NCBI RefSeq assembly: GCF_016587415.1
Contig: NZ_BNJI01000002.1
Coordinates: 868,001-932,000 of the forward strand
Direction of reading: 5' to 3'
Length of the DNA: 64,000 bases
Source of the DNA: Ktedonobacter sp. SOSP1-85
GTDB taxonomy: Bacteria; Chloroflexota; Ktedonobacteria; Ktedonobacterales; Ktedonobacteraceae
Below, piece after piece: positions 44,648 to 52,766 of the stretch (position 1 is its first letter; every line of letters begins with the position of its first letter). A program made the translations under genes and the position numbers. The notes beneath the pieces were generated by a model. It saw only the letters and a list, made by a program, of their open reading frames with translations. It was not told the origin of the DNA and searched no databases.

Positions 44648-45388
44648 ATGACAACAGGTAGTGTGACACCAAGCCGACTATATCTCTTCCAGCTATCGAC
44701 CTCGACAGTACCTGTCGGGGCAGGGCGAACGCTCTCCATGGTCTCAGGTTGCTACCTCGTGGAGCTAAGCGACGGGCGCCATATCCTGATTGATAGCGGT
44801 ATGCCCGCCGATGTGCCCTTGTCGCCAGGGATGCCGCCAGCCGAGGATGCAAAGAACGTGTTGGAGCACCTGGACGCGCTTGGCCTGCGTCCAGAGGATA
44901 TCTCAATTGTCATTGCCACTCATTTCGACGTAGATCACGCGGGCTATCACGATGCCTTTCCCCAGGCCGAGTTTATCGTGCAGCGCACTCACTACGAACT
45001 GGCACGGAGCGGGCATCCGCGCTTCGCCCAGGCTCGCTCTCACTGGGATCATCCCGCCCTGCGCTATCGCCTGCTGGACGGGGATACAGAGCTGCTACCG
45101 GGGATCACGCTCATAGAGACCAGCGGACACACGACCGGGCATCAATCGGTTTTGCTGCGCCTGCCTCAGACGGGTCTCGTGCTGCTGGCCGTAGACGCCG
45201 TGGTCATGCAACGTCTCCTCACACCTGAGCGCACAGCCTGGCCCACTGATGAAGATCAGGAGCAGCTTCGCGCCAGCACGCGCAAACTGCTGGATATCGT
45301 CGAGCGCGAGCATGTCACGCTCACCATCTTCGGCCACGACGGCGAACAATGGCGCACACTCAAGAAATCACCTGCGTATTATGACTAG
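44648..45388 (+). CDS. MBL-fold metallohydrolase (AHL-lactonase-like)
   Basis: A 246-residue metallo-beta-lactamase-fold hydrolase. The dinuclear zinc motif is ATHFDVDHAGYH (HxxxDH form), with a later ETSGHTTGHQS (third His ligand) and LLAVDAVVM (bridging Asp), and GHD at the end. The order and spacing resemble N-acyl-homoserine lactonases and similar quorum-quenching lactonases, but other lactones are possible. AAGGAG ten bases before the ATG at 44648 supports the start. No linked regulator. Confidence 0.85.
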   Translation: MTTGSVTPSRLYLFQLSTSTVPVGAGRTLSMVSGCYLVELSDGRHILIDSGMPADVPLSPGMPPAEDAKNVLEHLDALGLRPEDISIVIATHFDVDHAGYHDAFPQAEFIVQRTHYELARSGHPRFAQARSHWDHPALRYRLLDGDTELLPGITLIETSGHTTGHQSVLLRLPQTGLVLLAVDAVVMQRLLTPERTAWPTDEDQEQLRASTRKLLDIVEREHVTLTIFGHDGEQWRTLKKSPAYYD

Positions 45389-45526
45389 GCAATTGGTGCT
45401 GTTAAGGAATTTAAAGCAGGCGCTATGTGTAAGGTATTGTCAACTTATTAAAATAATGAAGAGCTTTTCAGAAAGAAGATGAGGGAAAAAAAGAATGGTG
45501 AGTGGTGAGTGGCGGGTGGTGGGGTG

Positions 45527-45877
45527 CTACGCGACGAAAGTGCTGGCAAATGGCTTAGCGGACGGAGCAAACATAGGAATCGTTATGTCAGGGCGACGTT
45601 AGTTCAAGCTGCGCATGGAGTACGCTGATCCAGAACGTACTTGGGAGAGTGCTGTCGTCGGCTAAAAAACGCCGAGGGAGTAAACGGGCCGCGTTAGCGA
45701 TTGGTCATAACATTCTGGTGATCTACTATCAGATGATGAAAACGGGAGAGGAGTATCAGGAAAAAGGGGGAGGCTTTCTTCCGGCCAACAGATCAAAGCA
45801 AAGTGGAGTACCAACTTCTCCAACGCCTGGAGCATATGAGGTATGAAGTCGTCTTGACTCCGCGTCCGGCAGCGTAA
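45527..45877 (+). pseudogene. IS110-family transposase, C-terminal remnant
   Basis: Across three frames the C-terminal half of an IS110/IS116-type transposase can be read: DESAGKWLSGRSKHRNRYVR followed by ATLVQAAHGVR, an in-frame stop, RTYLGE, then KKRRGSKRAALAIGHNILVI followed by KTGEEYQEKGG, another shift, and VEYQLLQRLEHMRYEVVLTP to a TAA at 45877. At least one stop and two frameshifts show it is dead. The N-terminal catalytic RuvC-like part is missing upstream, where the MBL gene ends. Confidence 0.75.
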
Positions 45878-46244
45878 GCGGGAAGGCGAGCACGAGAAAG
45901 AGGAAGGCAAAGCATTACCAGAACTGGTAGCGTTTAGCAAATCTTATACTCTTTTTGCAACTATTTTTAGAAGATACTGTTTGGCTAATTGCCAAAAGCT
46001 AGGCAACCACCGCACGTTTGGCAAAAGCAACTAGATATCAATGTGATCATCATTACGAAAGACGAGGCCGCACCATCTGCATTTCCTTTGCTGCTTCTGC
46101 AAAAGATTGCCAAGCTTACTACTCTAGGGGGATATTTTCTTATCTGCGAGCACCAGTAACCACTAGAGGCAGGATTTCCCGACCTCCTCAAGCTCACAAT
46201 ATGTTATATGATATTGGTATACAAATAAAGCTGATTTTGCTTGT
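45878..46244. other. Region between IS remnant and DUF1294 gene
   Basis: No certain gene. A 55-codon open stretch (45982-46152, with VIIITKDEAAPSAFPLLLLQ) is not recognised and lacks a start signal. The area probably contains the right end of the old IS element. Confidence 0.35.
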
Positions 46245-46553
46245 ATGTTGCAAAAAGAGACGAGGGCAAACTTGAAATTAATTATTAGTTACTTTATTGT
46301 ACTTAACATCCTGACTTTTGTCGTCTATGGCCTAGATAAGCATTCATCCAGAAATAGAGGACGAAGAGTTCCAGAGAACGTCTTATTGTTACTCGCATTT
46401 GCTGGTGGCACCCCTGCCGCCTATGTTGCACGAAATTATTTTAGGCATAAGACGATCAAGCGCCCCTTCATCACAAGGCTGCGGCTTATACTCATCGTGC
46501 AAATATGTGTTTTGCTTCTCTATATTCTGTTATCTTTCCGTGGACAGGCTTAG
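46245..46553 (+). CDS. DUF1294-family small membrane protein
   Basis: A 102-residue protein with helices at about 11-30 and 80-98 and a re-entrant hydrophobic stretch between. The family pattern is visible: FVVYGLDKHSSRNRGRRVPE, NVLLLLAFAGGTPAAYVARN, FRHKTIKRPFITRL. DUF1294 proteins are of unknown function, sometimes fused to cold-shock domains; here the domain is alone. No clear ribosome site precedes the ATG at 46245. Confidence 0.75.
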   Translation: MLQKETRANLKLIISYFIVLNILTFVVYGLDKHSSRNRGRRVPENVLLLLAFAGGTPAAYVARNYFRHKTIKRPFITRLRLILIVQICVLLLYILLSFRGQA

Positions 46554-46876
46554 TTTTCATTCGTTTATCAAAGAGATCCAGATAGTTACTTTTTTAGATA
46601 TTCTTATTGATATTTTTGCAAAATGTGGGACAGGCAGCAGCCGGGACTCCCACGCGCCCTCTGGCGTGATCCTTCTTCACGCTTCTTTTCTCTCTCTCAA
46701 ACAGCCTGTCCCTACAACTGCTGCCGTACTGATTTAGAAATCTCGGTGAAGAACTTCCCTTTAACGTGACATGACGCAAGGGAACGGTTCGGGCTGCGCC
46801 TACAGGCGATCAATCGCCTTCGGACGCGCTAAAGCTGGTCTCTACCAAATTAGCGTTTGGGCGATTTTTGCACGTA
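46554..46876. other. Intergenic region with distant inverted repeat
   Basis: GGGACAGGC near 46627 and GCCTGTCCC near 46705 form a wide inverted repeat of 9 bp; the segment between is pyrimidine-rich. No gene seen. Confidence 0.35.
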
Positions 46877-47728
46877 TCATGACTTATACGTTTCAAGCAG
46901 GGCCAGCAACCTGGCGTCCAATTGGCGTAGGTAGTCTCTGCCGTAGGGGCCATTCTCTAGAGTGTCCAGCAGGTGAGGTGGAAGGTCCTGGGCGATCTCG
47001 TGGCTACAGGAGCCAGCGGCCAGGGCAATAGTTGCCACCGTATCCACATCGCCAGAGAACTGAATGCAGGTTCGCAGTAGGGTGCTCATAGATGCGCTAC
47101 GGGTAAGGGCCGTAACGGCGGCCTGGACGCTCATCCATCCTTGGGACTTTACAGAACCTCGCCAGGGCGAGGACCAGCGGCCGGGTACATGTTTTTCCAG
47201 GAAGGCCCCGAGATTCTGTTTGGGGCCGAGGTCATAGAGGAAATAATGCGTCATAAGCGAGGCCGCCACTGCCGCGTTAATGCCGCCGGGTGTGTTATGC
47301 GTGAGGGTGGCCTGAAGAGTGCAACGCTCGATTACCTGGTCAATGGACGGATAGATGCCAAGGGGCGCGGCACGCATGGCGGCTCCACTCTTATCGCTGA
47401 CCGGCTTGATCTCCTTAAGAAACTGCTCGCCATCACGTACTTGCTGTAAGAAGTGGTAGAAGCCCGTGGCATACCCTGGGCGTGGATCGCGCTTGAAGAC
47501 CTCGACGAATTTCTGCGCCAGCGGGAGTGGCTCCCAGAGGATGTTTGAGACCATTGCTTCGGCGATAGCCAGGGTCATCTGGGTATCGTCGGTATAGGCG
47601 CCGGGGTGAATATTGTGGCGGGGATGTTGCACATAGCGGGCCAGGTTATTGTGTTGACGGATCATCCCTATATCTGCATATTCAAAGCCAGCTCCATAGG
47701 CATCGCCGATGGCGAGTTCGAGTAACAT
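46877..47728 (-). CDS. ADP-ribosylglycohydrolase family protein
   Basis: A 283-residue DraG-type hydrolase that removes ADP-ribose from protein side chains or free forms. Dinuclear Mg motifs: LAIGDAYGAGFE at the N-terminus, GAYTDDTQMTLAIAEAM (TDD) and FSGDVDTVATIALAAG (DxDT) near the C-terminus. These three are the family's metal-binding elements. The protein starts directly with MLLELAIGDAYG, which is the usual beginning, yet no Shine-Dalgarno is present; instead an 11-bp unit is repeated three times just upstream. No ADP-ribosyltransferase gene is nearby. Confidence 0.9.
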   Translation of the reverse strand: MLLELAIGDAYGAGFEYADIGMIRQHNNLARYVQHPRHNIHPGAYTDDTQMTLAIAEAMVSNILWEPLPLAQKFVEVFKRDPRPGYATGFYHFLQQVRDGEQFLKEIKPVSDKSGAAMRAAPLGIYPSIDQVIERCTLQATLTHNTPGGINAAVAASLMTHYFLYDLGPKQNLGAFLEKHVPGRWSSPWRGSVKSQGWMSVQAAVTALTRSASMSTLLRTCIQFSGDVDTVATIALAAGSCSHEIAQDLPPHLLDTLENGPYGRDYLRQLDARLLALLETYKS

Positions 47729-47735
47729 CTAAAGT

Positions 47736-47767
47736 CGCTTTCTATGCGCTTTCTATGCGCTTTCTAT
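47736..47767 (-). repeat. 11-bp tandem repeat, three units
   Basis: CGCTTTCTATG repeated nearly three times within 9-40 bases upstream of the ADP-ribosylglycohydrolase start, occupying the position of the ribosome site. Confidence 0.75.
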
Positions 47768-47871
47768 ATAAGGGGGGAAGCTGCGTAATTCCGTGAAGTA
47801 AGCACGCACAAGCAGGTTTCTTGAAGAAACAATATCATGTGCATTCTTGCCTGTCAACGGCAGGAGCGAGC

Positions 47872-49407
47872 TTATACAGATTTTGCTTTGCCGGGCCTTC
47901 TGCGTCTGCTTAGAAGAAGAATGAGTCCGCCAGGCAAGATGATCAACAGAAGAACACCCAGAATTATATATGTCCAGTAGTTATTCCCTTTGGTGATGGT
48001 AGAGGGCTGATGGGTGGCAACCGAAGCCTGAGTGTTTAACATCTGTGAGGCATGAACATCGTGGAAATTGATAAGGATATCAAACGCCTCGCCAGGGCGA
48101 TATGTTCGGTCCTCTCCTACCCCTTCTTCCGTGCCAATGAGGCGCAGCGTTTGCCCTGTGGTGAGCCAATCATAAACGGGACCGCTCGTAGGAGTCTGGC
48201 GCAGATCGAGTATGTAGCGTGGCGTATTTATACTACCCAGAACGCCATTGAGGCTGGTTGGATCAAAAGCCGTAATTGTATTGGTGTTCAGGTAGGTGAA
48301 GAAGCCATCGTTAAAGGACCCGCTGGAGAAGGTCATGCCAATGGAGAGATAGGTAGGGCCGAGCCAGTGCCGTAGGTATGCCCCCATTGTCCCTTCAATG
48401 TCGGCGTCATTCAGCGTATATTGCCAGTGATCATTCGCTGTGTGATAATCATGTGCCCAGAGCACCATACGCCCTACACCGTGCTGCTGAAGCCAATGGG
48501 CGTTCTCGGCCATATAGGGATCGCGTTGCATATACCAGAAATCTGACGCGCCAATAGGCGGCGAGGCGCGATTCGGCTCGATCACTGCGTATTGAACGAT
48601 GATACGGGCATCTTGTAAAGCCTGGGCAAAGGCCTGTGCTGAGGAACGCTGTGCATACTCTGCTCGGTGGCTGAGGAGCAAGTCATAGATTTCTTGCGCA
48701 TCGTCTTTATAGCGTTGCTTGCCTGCCTCATCCAGATTTGCGTATTGTTGCCGACCGCCAGAGAGCTGATTATCAGCGATAAACTCCTGGTAGACTGTGT
48801 GGGCCTTTTCTACCTGGGTTGGATCAACCTGGCGCAGATAGTTGAGCACCTCATCAACCGTTGGGCGTTCGATGCCCTGAATATCAATACCATAGAAGTG
48901 AACCTTATGAGCATGTGCTGGATTGGCGTTGTAGCTACGCAACCATTTGAGCAGATCCTTTACCTCCTGCGTGCGCCAGGTAATAAAGAGATCATTGTGG
49001 AGGATACTCCAGATATCGCGTGATCCACCATTAATGTAGGCATCGACCTCCTCGCTTGCTCCCCAATCGTTCTCCATGGCGAAGGCCGTAAAGCCCATAT
49101 GTGTCACTAGATATTCAATGACGCGGGCCTTCATCGCGAAAAACTCGTGTGTACCATGTGTCTCTTCCCCCAGACCCACAACCTGAGCTGACCCAATCAT
49201 CTGCCGCAAGGGCTGTAAATCGGCGTCCGACCCTCCCGGCTCCGCTCGTGAAAAGGGGACAGCGTGCTGCTGAATCCAGCCTGTTAGATCATCACTTGTC
49301 GCGGCATATACAGGCTGTGGGTTTGCCAGCAACAGATAGAGACAGAGTAAAAAAAATACCAGGCCTCCCTGAACTGATGAGCCTGAGGTACACCAGCGCT
49401 TCTGCAT
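47872..49407 (-). CDS. Erythromycin-esterase-like exported protein
   Basis: A 511-residue protein with a signal peptide (GGLVFFLLCLYLLLANPQPVYA), an Ere-type hydrolase domain and a C-terminal membrane anchor (YIILGVLLLIILPGGLILLL followed by RRRRPG). Key motifs are GLGEETHGTHEFFAMKARVI (Glu and His of the active site), FAMENDWGASEEVDAYI, and LWAHDYHTAND with the second His. The fold is that of EreA/EreB and succinoglycan-biosynthesis esterases; macrolide hydrolysis is not proved. AGGGGG seven bases before the ATG at 49407 fixes the start. Wall or outside location is predicted. Confidence 0.85.
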   Translation of the reverse strand: MQKRWCTSGSSVQGGLVFFLLCLYLLLANPQPVYAATSDDLTGWIQQHAVPFSRAEPGGSDADLQPLRQMIGSAQVVGLGEETHGTHEFFAMKARVIEYLVTHMGFTAFAMENDWGASEEVDAYINGGSRDIWSILHNDLFITWRTQEVKDLLKWLRSYNANPAHAHKVHFYGIDIQGIERPTVDEVLNYLRQVDPTQVEKAHTVYQEFIADNQLSGGRQQYANLDEAGKQRYKDDAQEIYDLLLSHRAEYAQRSSAQAFAQALQDARIIVQYAVIEPNRASPPIGASDFWYMQRDPYMAENAHWLQQHGVGRMVLWAHDYHTANDHWQYTLNDADIEGTMGAYLRHWLGPTYLSIGMTFSSGSFNDGFFTYLNTNTITAFDPTSLNGVLGSINTPRYILDLRQTPTSGPVYDWLTTGQTLRLIGTEEGVGEDRTYRPGEAFDILINFHDVHASQMLNTQASVATHQPSTITKGNNYWTYIILGVLLLIILPGGLILLLSRRRRPGKAKSV

Positions 49408-49802
49408 TTTATGCCCCCTTGCTTCTTTATACAACTGTTATCCACTAAATTTCATCAATATTTATAGCTAATAGTTATAAAATTAAAAGCAAATAGCTAT
49501 CTCGAATTATATGACACAGAGACATTTTGTTTGCCAAGGAGTGGAGTATACCCTTAGTGAAATTTTCTATAAGAGGGGCAAGAAATGTAAATGTATAAAC
49601 AAGGCTTGTATCTATAAATTTTTGCCTGAGGCATGAAACTAATAGAAGCGGCTTTACAAGAAATACGCACAAATGAGAGGGCCTGGTATTGAAATCTCTC
49701 AGGCACGTCCTGGCTTGCAAAGATATGCTGCCCAGGCAGTTAATTGTGAAAATGCAACTGGCCGCGTTCGCAAATTCGCAAATCGACCTGGATTGGTCGA
49801 TG
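49408..49802. other. Intergenic AT-rich region
   Basis: Holds the promoter of the esterase-like gene. No gene, palindrome or repeat of note was seen. Confidence 0.4.
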
Positions 49803-50864
49803 TTAGCTCCTCTCGGCTGTGGGGGCGGCTCCAACGGATTGACGACTGATCAACTGGGTGGCGATCTCGACACGTGCAGGCGTGGCTTCGGGTCGATGGT
49901 AGCGGTCAATCAGCCGACGAGTGGCGAGCAGGCCCATCTCTTTACAGTCTACCCGCATGGTTGTCAGGGAGGGAGTCAGGAGGGAGGCGGTGGGAATATC
50001 ATCGAAGCCAATAACCGAGACATCTTCGGGAACGCGCAACCCTGCCTCTTGCAGAGCGCGCATGGCGCCAATCGCGCTGGCATCGTTGGCGCAGAAAATA
50101 GCGGTAAATAGGATCTCGCCGCTCGTCAGGAGATCGCGCAAGGTGTTCTGCACATGCTCAACGCCGAGGGGACATTCGATGACAAGGCGGGGATCAAAAG
50201 GGATATCGGCCTCTTGCAAAGCCGAACGATAGCCTTCATTGCGGCGGTAAAGCGTGCGCCGGTTGACTGTGGTGGGTTTGGTGATATGGAGAATATGGCG
50301 GTGTCCTTGAGCGATAAGGTGCCGGGTGGCCTGGAGACCTCCGCCAAAGTTGTCTGGTAGAAATGTATCGACCGGAAGGTCGCTCTGATCCACGTTGATC
50401 AAGGCTGTTGGGATGTTGAGATTGAGCAACTGCTCAACAATTTCGCGCTCATTGACGCTGATCAGCAGGGCGCCCTCTACCTGGCGCTCGCGAATTTTCT
50501 TGAGCATGAAGGCCGTACCAGTTTTGTTCTCCTCAAGAATAGAGTAGCTAAGCTGAATGTCGTGTTGGCGGCACTCTCCCTCCACGCCCTGGAGGATATC
50601 GGTGTTGAAGGTGTCCAGGTCTGAGCCCGGGTTAAAGGTGGTTGTGAAGAGACCAATGTGTTCTAACCTCGCCGTGGACGCGGAATCGTAGTATCCCAGT
50701 TCCGTGGCGATACCCATGACGTGGTGCCGCAACTCAGGGCTAATGCCTGGTACATTGTTGAGTACACGGGAGACCGTACTGATCGAAACGCCAGCCCGCT
50801 CAGCGATATCGCGCTGGTTGATGCGCTGGAGGGGCAGGCTTTGAGAGAAAGTTCGTACTTTCAT
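49803..50864 (-). CDS. LacI-family regulator of the GH35 operon
   Basis: A 353-residue regulator: helix-turn-helix INQRDIAERAGVSISTVSRVL (about 14-34), hinge, and a periplasmic-binding-like effector domain with HIGLFTTTFNPGSDLDTF, VEGALLISVNEREIV, GGGLQATRHLIAQGHRHIL and VSVIGFDDIPTASLL. AAGGAG five bases before the ATG at 50864 fixes the start. It is divergent from an ABC transporter and beta-galactosidase operon, and four GCAA-TTGC operators lie between, so it is almost certainly their repressor; the effector is probably a beta-galactoside. Confidence 0.93.
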   Translation of the reverse strand: MKVRTFSQSLPLQRINQRDIAERAGVSISTVSRVLNNVPGISPELRHHVMGIATELGYYDSASTARLEHIGLFTTTFNPGSDLDTFNTDILQGVEGECRQHDIQLSYSILEENKTGTAFMLKKIRERQVEGALLISVNEREIVEQLLNLNIPTALINVDQSDLPVDTFLPDNFGGGLQATRHLIAQGHRHILHITKPTTVNRRTLYRRNEGYRSALQEADIPFDPRLVIECPLGVEHVQNTLRDLLTSGEILFTAIFCANDASAIGAMRALQEAGLRVPEDVSVIGFDDIPTASLLTPSLTTMRVDCKEMGLLATRRLIDRYHRPEATPARVEIATQLISRQSVGAAPTAERS

Positions 50865-50886
50865 TTTCGCTCCTTGTCTTTGCTTC

Positions 50887-50901
50887 TCGCGCCTGCGGCG
50901 C
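50887..50901 (-). repeat. GCGCCGCAGGCGCGA side module, inverted
   Basis: TCGCGCCTGCGGCGC, the reverse complement of the module seen beside palindromes at 21269 and 34713, again directly adjacent to a long palindrome (50907). Confidence 0.55.
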
Positions 50902-50906
50902 CCGCC

Positions 50907-50973
50907 AGGATTAATGGTGTGGTGGAGGGACGGTTGCCGAAGGCAACCATCCCTCCACCACACCATTAATCCT
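50907..50973. repeat. 32-bp-arm palindrome between divergent genes
   Basis: Left arm AGGATTAATGGTGTGGTGGA... (50907-50938), three-base loop, right arm to 50973, one mismatch, then a T-run. It has the look of a terminator but lies between two gene starts. It would cut leader transcripts of the LacI gene or act as a repeat element. Confidence 0.65.
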
Positions 50974-50986
50974 TTTTTGTATATCG

Positions 50987-51007
50987 ATTGCAATGATTAT
51001 TTGCAAT
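50987..51007. promoter_or_regulatory. LacI operator candidate 1
   Basis: ATTGCAA - seven bases - TTGCAAT, first of several GCAA/TTGC palindromes in the divergent intergenic region. Confidence 0.5.
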
Positions 51008-51139
51008 TTATTCTACATTGGGTTTGCTTGAATTGCAAGTATTTTTCGAAATCGCTCAGTTTATTAGGTCGATTCTTCAAGATCAAAGCGGTTTTTTATG
51101 GCTTAAAAGGCAATTTATGGGAAATGCTGTAAAAATTTC

Positions 51140-51152
51140 GCAAATATATTGC
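51140..51152. promoter_or_regulatory. LacI operator candidate 2
   Basis: GCAAATATATTGC, just upstream of the -35 box of the ABC operon promoter. Confidence 0.5.
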
Positions 51153-51162
51153 AAAAAAATCG

Positions 51163-51192
51163 TTGAAAAATGCGCAATGATTTGCGTATACT
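51163..51192 (+). promoter_or_regulatory. Promoter of the GH35/ABC operon
   Basis: TTGAAA at 51163-51168, 18-base spacer, TATACT at 51187-51192, with operator candidate 3 lying inside the spacer. Confidence 0.6.
51173..51186. promoter_or_regulatory. LacI operator candidate 3
   Basis: CGCAA-TGAT-TTGCG, inside the promoter spacer, where a bound repressor would block RNA polymerase. Confidence 0.55.
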
Positions 51193-51211
51193 TGACAGCA
51201 TAGATTGGCTC

Positions 51212-51228
51212 TTGCAAAAATATTTGCG
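51212..51228. promoter_or_regulatory. LacI operator candidate 4
   Basis: TTGCAAAAATATTTGCG (GCAAA-AATA-TTTGC), downstream of the likely start site. Confidence 0.55.
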
Positions 51229-51259
51229 TGAACATCCCACCCAAAGGAGGGTTATTTCG

Positions 51260-52570
51260 ATGTCCTTACGCCGTTTGCGCTTGTCCCATGTGGGCCTTGC
51301 ATTGTTGCTCTTAATTGGTCTCATGCTGGCTGGTTGTGGTGGCTCTGACTCCTCAGCTTCGTCGGCTACCCCGGACAAACCAGTCAACTTGACCTTCTGG
51401 AACTTTAACAATCTCCAGCAATCAACGGTCGATGCCTTCAATAAAAGTCATCCACTTATCCACGTGACAATGAATGTCATTCCCGCCGCTCAGCTCTATC
51501 CCAAGCTAGAGGCAGCTATCAAAGCTGGCAATGCACCGGATATCACACGCGTTGAGTACCAGATGCTGCCCACAATAGAGGCGACTGGTGGCCTGGTCGA
51601 TATCTCCCAGTTTGGCGTGGGGAGCCTGAAGGATCAATTCGTTCCCTGGACCTGGAACCAGGTGACGCGTGGCAATGCCATCTATGCCCTGCCTATGGAT
51701 ACCGGCCCCATGGCGCTGGCCTATCGCACAGATATTTTCCAGAAATATCATCTCTCAGCTCCCAAGACCTGGGATGAGTTTGCGCAGGATGCCGCGACCC
51801 TGCATGCCGCCGATCCTAGCCTCTATATCACTAACTTCCCAAGCAATAACGCCGCCTGGATGGAGGCCCTGGCCTGGCAGGCTGGCGGGCGCTGGTTCAG
51901 CCCCGCGAGCGATGCCTGGAAGGTCTCTATTAATGACGCTGGTACATTGAAGGTTGCGAATTATTGGCAGAAGCTGATCGATAGCCATATAGTGGCGACC
52001 GACTCGGATGCCAGCCCGGTTTTCTCCCAGAACCAGATCAATGGAAAGCTGGCGACCGTTTTGACGCCTGCCTGGAATACCAAGTATATCGCGAGTGGTG
52101 CGCCCCAGAATAGCGGCAAGTGGGGACTGGCGCCTCTGCCCCAGTGGGTCGCGGGTCAGCAGGTTTCCGCCAATATGGGTGGCTCGACCAATGCCGTGAC
52201 GACCAGTTCCAAGTATCCTGAGCAGGCGGCTGAGTTCGTCAAATGGATCAGCACGAATAGCCAGGCTCTGACCGAGCAGGTAAACACGCAGAAGATCTTC
52301 CCCTCAACCAATGCGGGCCTTGCTCTCAAGCCGCTGCATTCGCTGAATACCTACTATAATCAGAATATCGTAGACGTTTTCAAGACCGCGTCGGAACATA
52401 TTGATACCTCCTTTACTTGGGGACCGTCCATGCTCCAGACGAACTCTGACTATGGAGACATGACCAAGGACGTCATCTCGGGCAAAGAGACGCTTGCCTC
52501 CCTGCTGAATAGCTTGCAGACAAAAACGGTAAGCTCTTTGCAGCAACAAGGGTTTAGCGTCCAGAAGTAG
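51260..52570 (+). CDS. Sugar ABC transporter substrate-binding lipoprotein
   Basis: A 436-residue family 1 binding protein with signal and lipobox GLALLLLIGLMLAGCGG. The mature part has FNKSHPLIHVTMNVIPAAQL, AGNAPDITRVEYQMLPTIEA, LPMDTGPMALAYRTDIFQKY and APKTWDEFAQDAATL, the expected pattern. AAAGGAGG nine bases before the ATG at 51260 fixes the start. First gene of the operon divergent from its LacI regulator; expected to bind a galactose-containing oligosaccharide given the downstream GH35 enzyme. It is followed by hairpins that could lower the expression of the permeases. Confidence 0.93.
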   Translation: MSLRRLRLSHVGLALLLLIGLMLAGCGGSDSSASSATPDKPVNLTFWNFNNLQQSTVDAFNKSHPLIHVTMNVIPAAQLYPKLEAAIKAGNAPDITRVEYQMLPTIEATGGLVDISQFGVGSLKDQFVPWTWNQVTRGNAIYALPMDTGPMALAYRTDIFQKYHLSAPKTWDEFAQDAATLHAADPSLYITNFPSNNAAWMEALAWQAGGRWFSPASDAWKVSINDAGTLKVANYWQKLIDSHIVATDSDASPVFSQNQINGKLATVLTPAWNTKYIASGAPQNSGKWGLAPLPQWVAGQQVSANMGGSTNAVTTSSKYPEQAAEFVKWISTNSQALTEQVNTQKIFPSTNAGLALKPLHSLNTYYNQNIVDVFKTASEHIDTSFTWGPSMLQTNSDYGDMTKDVISGKETLASLLNSLQTKTVSSLQQQGFSVQK

Positions 52571-52602
52571 TCACTAATTTGCTTGGATGCTCCCCGCCCA
52601 TG

Positions 52603-52652
52603 CAGGAGGGCTAGGTAGGTGCGCCCTTCAGAAGCACTACCTAGCCCTCCTG
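52603..52652 (+). repeat. Intra-operon hairpin between binding protein and permeases
   Basis: CAGGAGGGCTAGGTAG (52603-52618) pairs with CTACCTAGCCCTCCTG (52637-52652). Inside is a 29-base segment (52614-52642) that is repeated at 52682-52710. Position fits an mRNA-stability or partial-termination element. Confidence 0.65.
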
Positions 52653-52681
52653 TCGGGCAGGGCCTTTCAAAGGATGGTGAG

Positions 52682-52710
52682 GGTAGGTGCGTCCTTCAGA
52701 AGCACTACCT
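52682..52710 (+). repeat. Second copy of the hairpin core
   Basis: A 29-base direct repeat of 52614-52642 with a single base difference (GGTAGGTGCG...CACTACCT); it can form a shorter hairpin of its own. Confidence 0.65.
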
Positions 52711-52766
52711 GATCTGTTTCCCTTTCTTTCCATCATCTTTACCCCTAGAACGAAGGGAGTTGTGCT

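Noticed and set aside
46627..46713. GGGACAGGC / GCCTGTCCC wide inverted repeat as an insertion-sequence end pair
   Set aside because: Only 9 bp long, 70 bases apart, with no transposase or target duplication.
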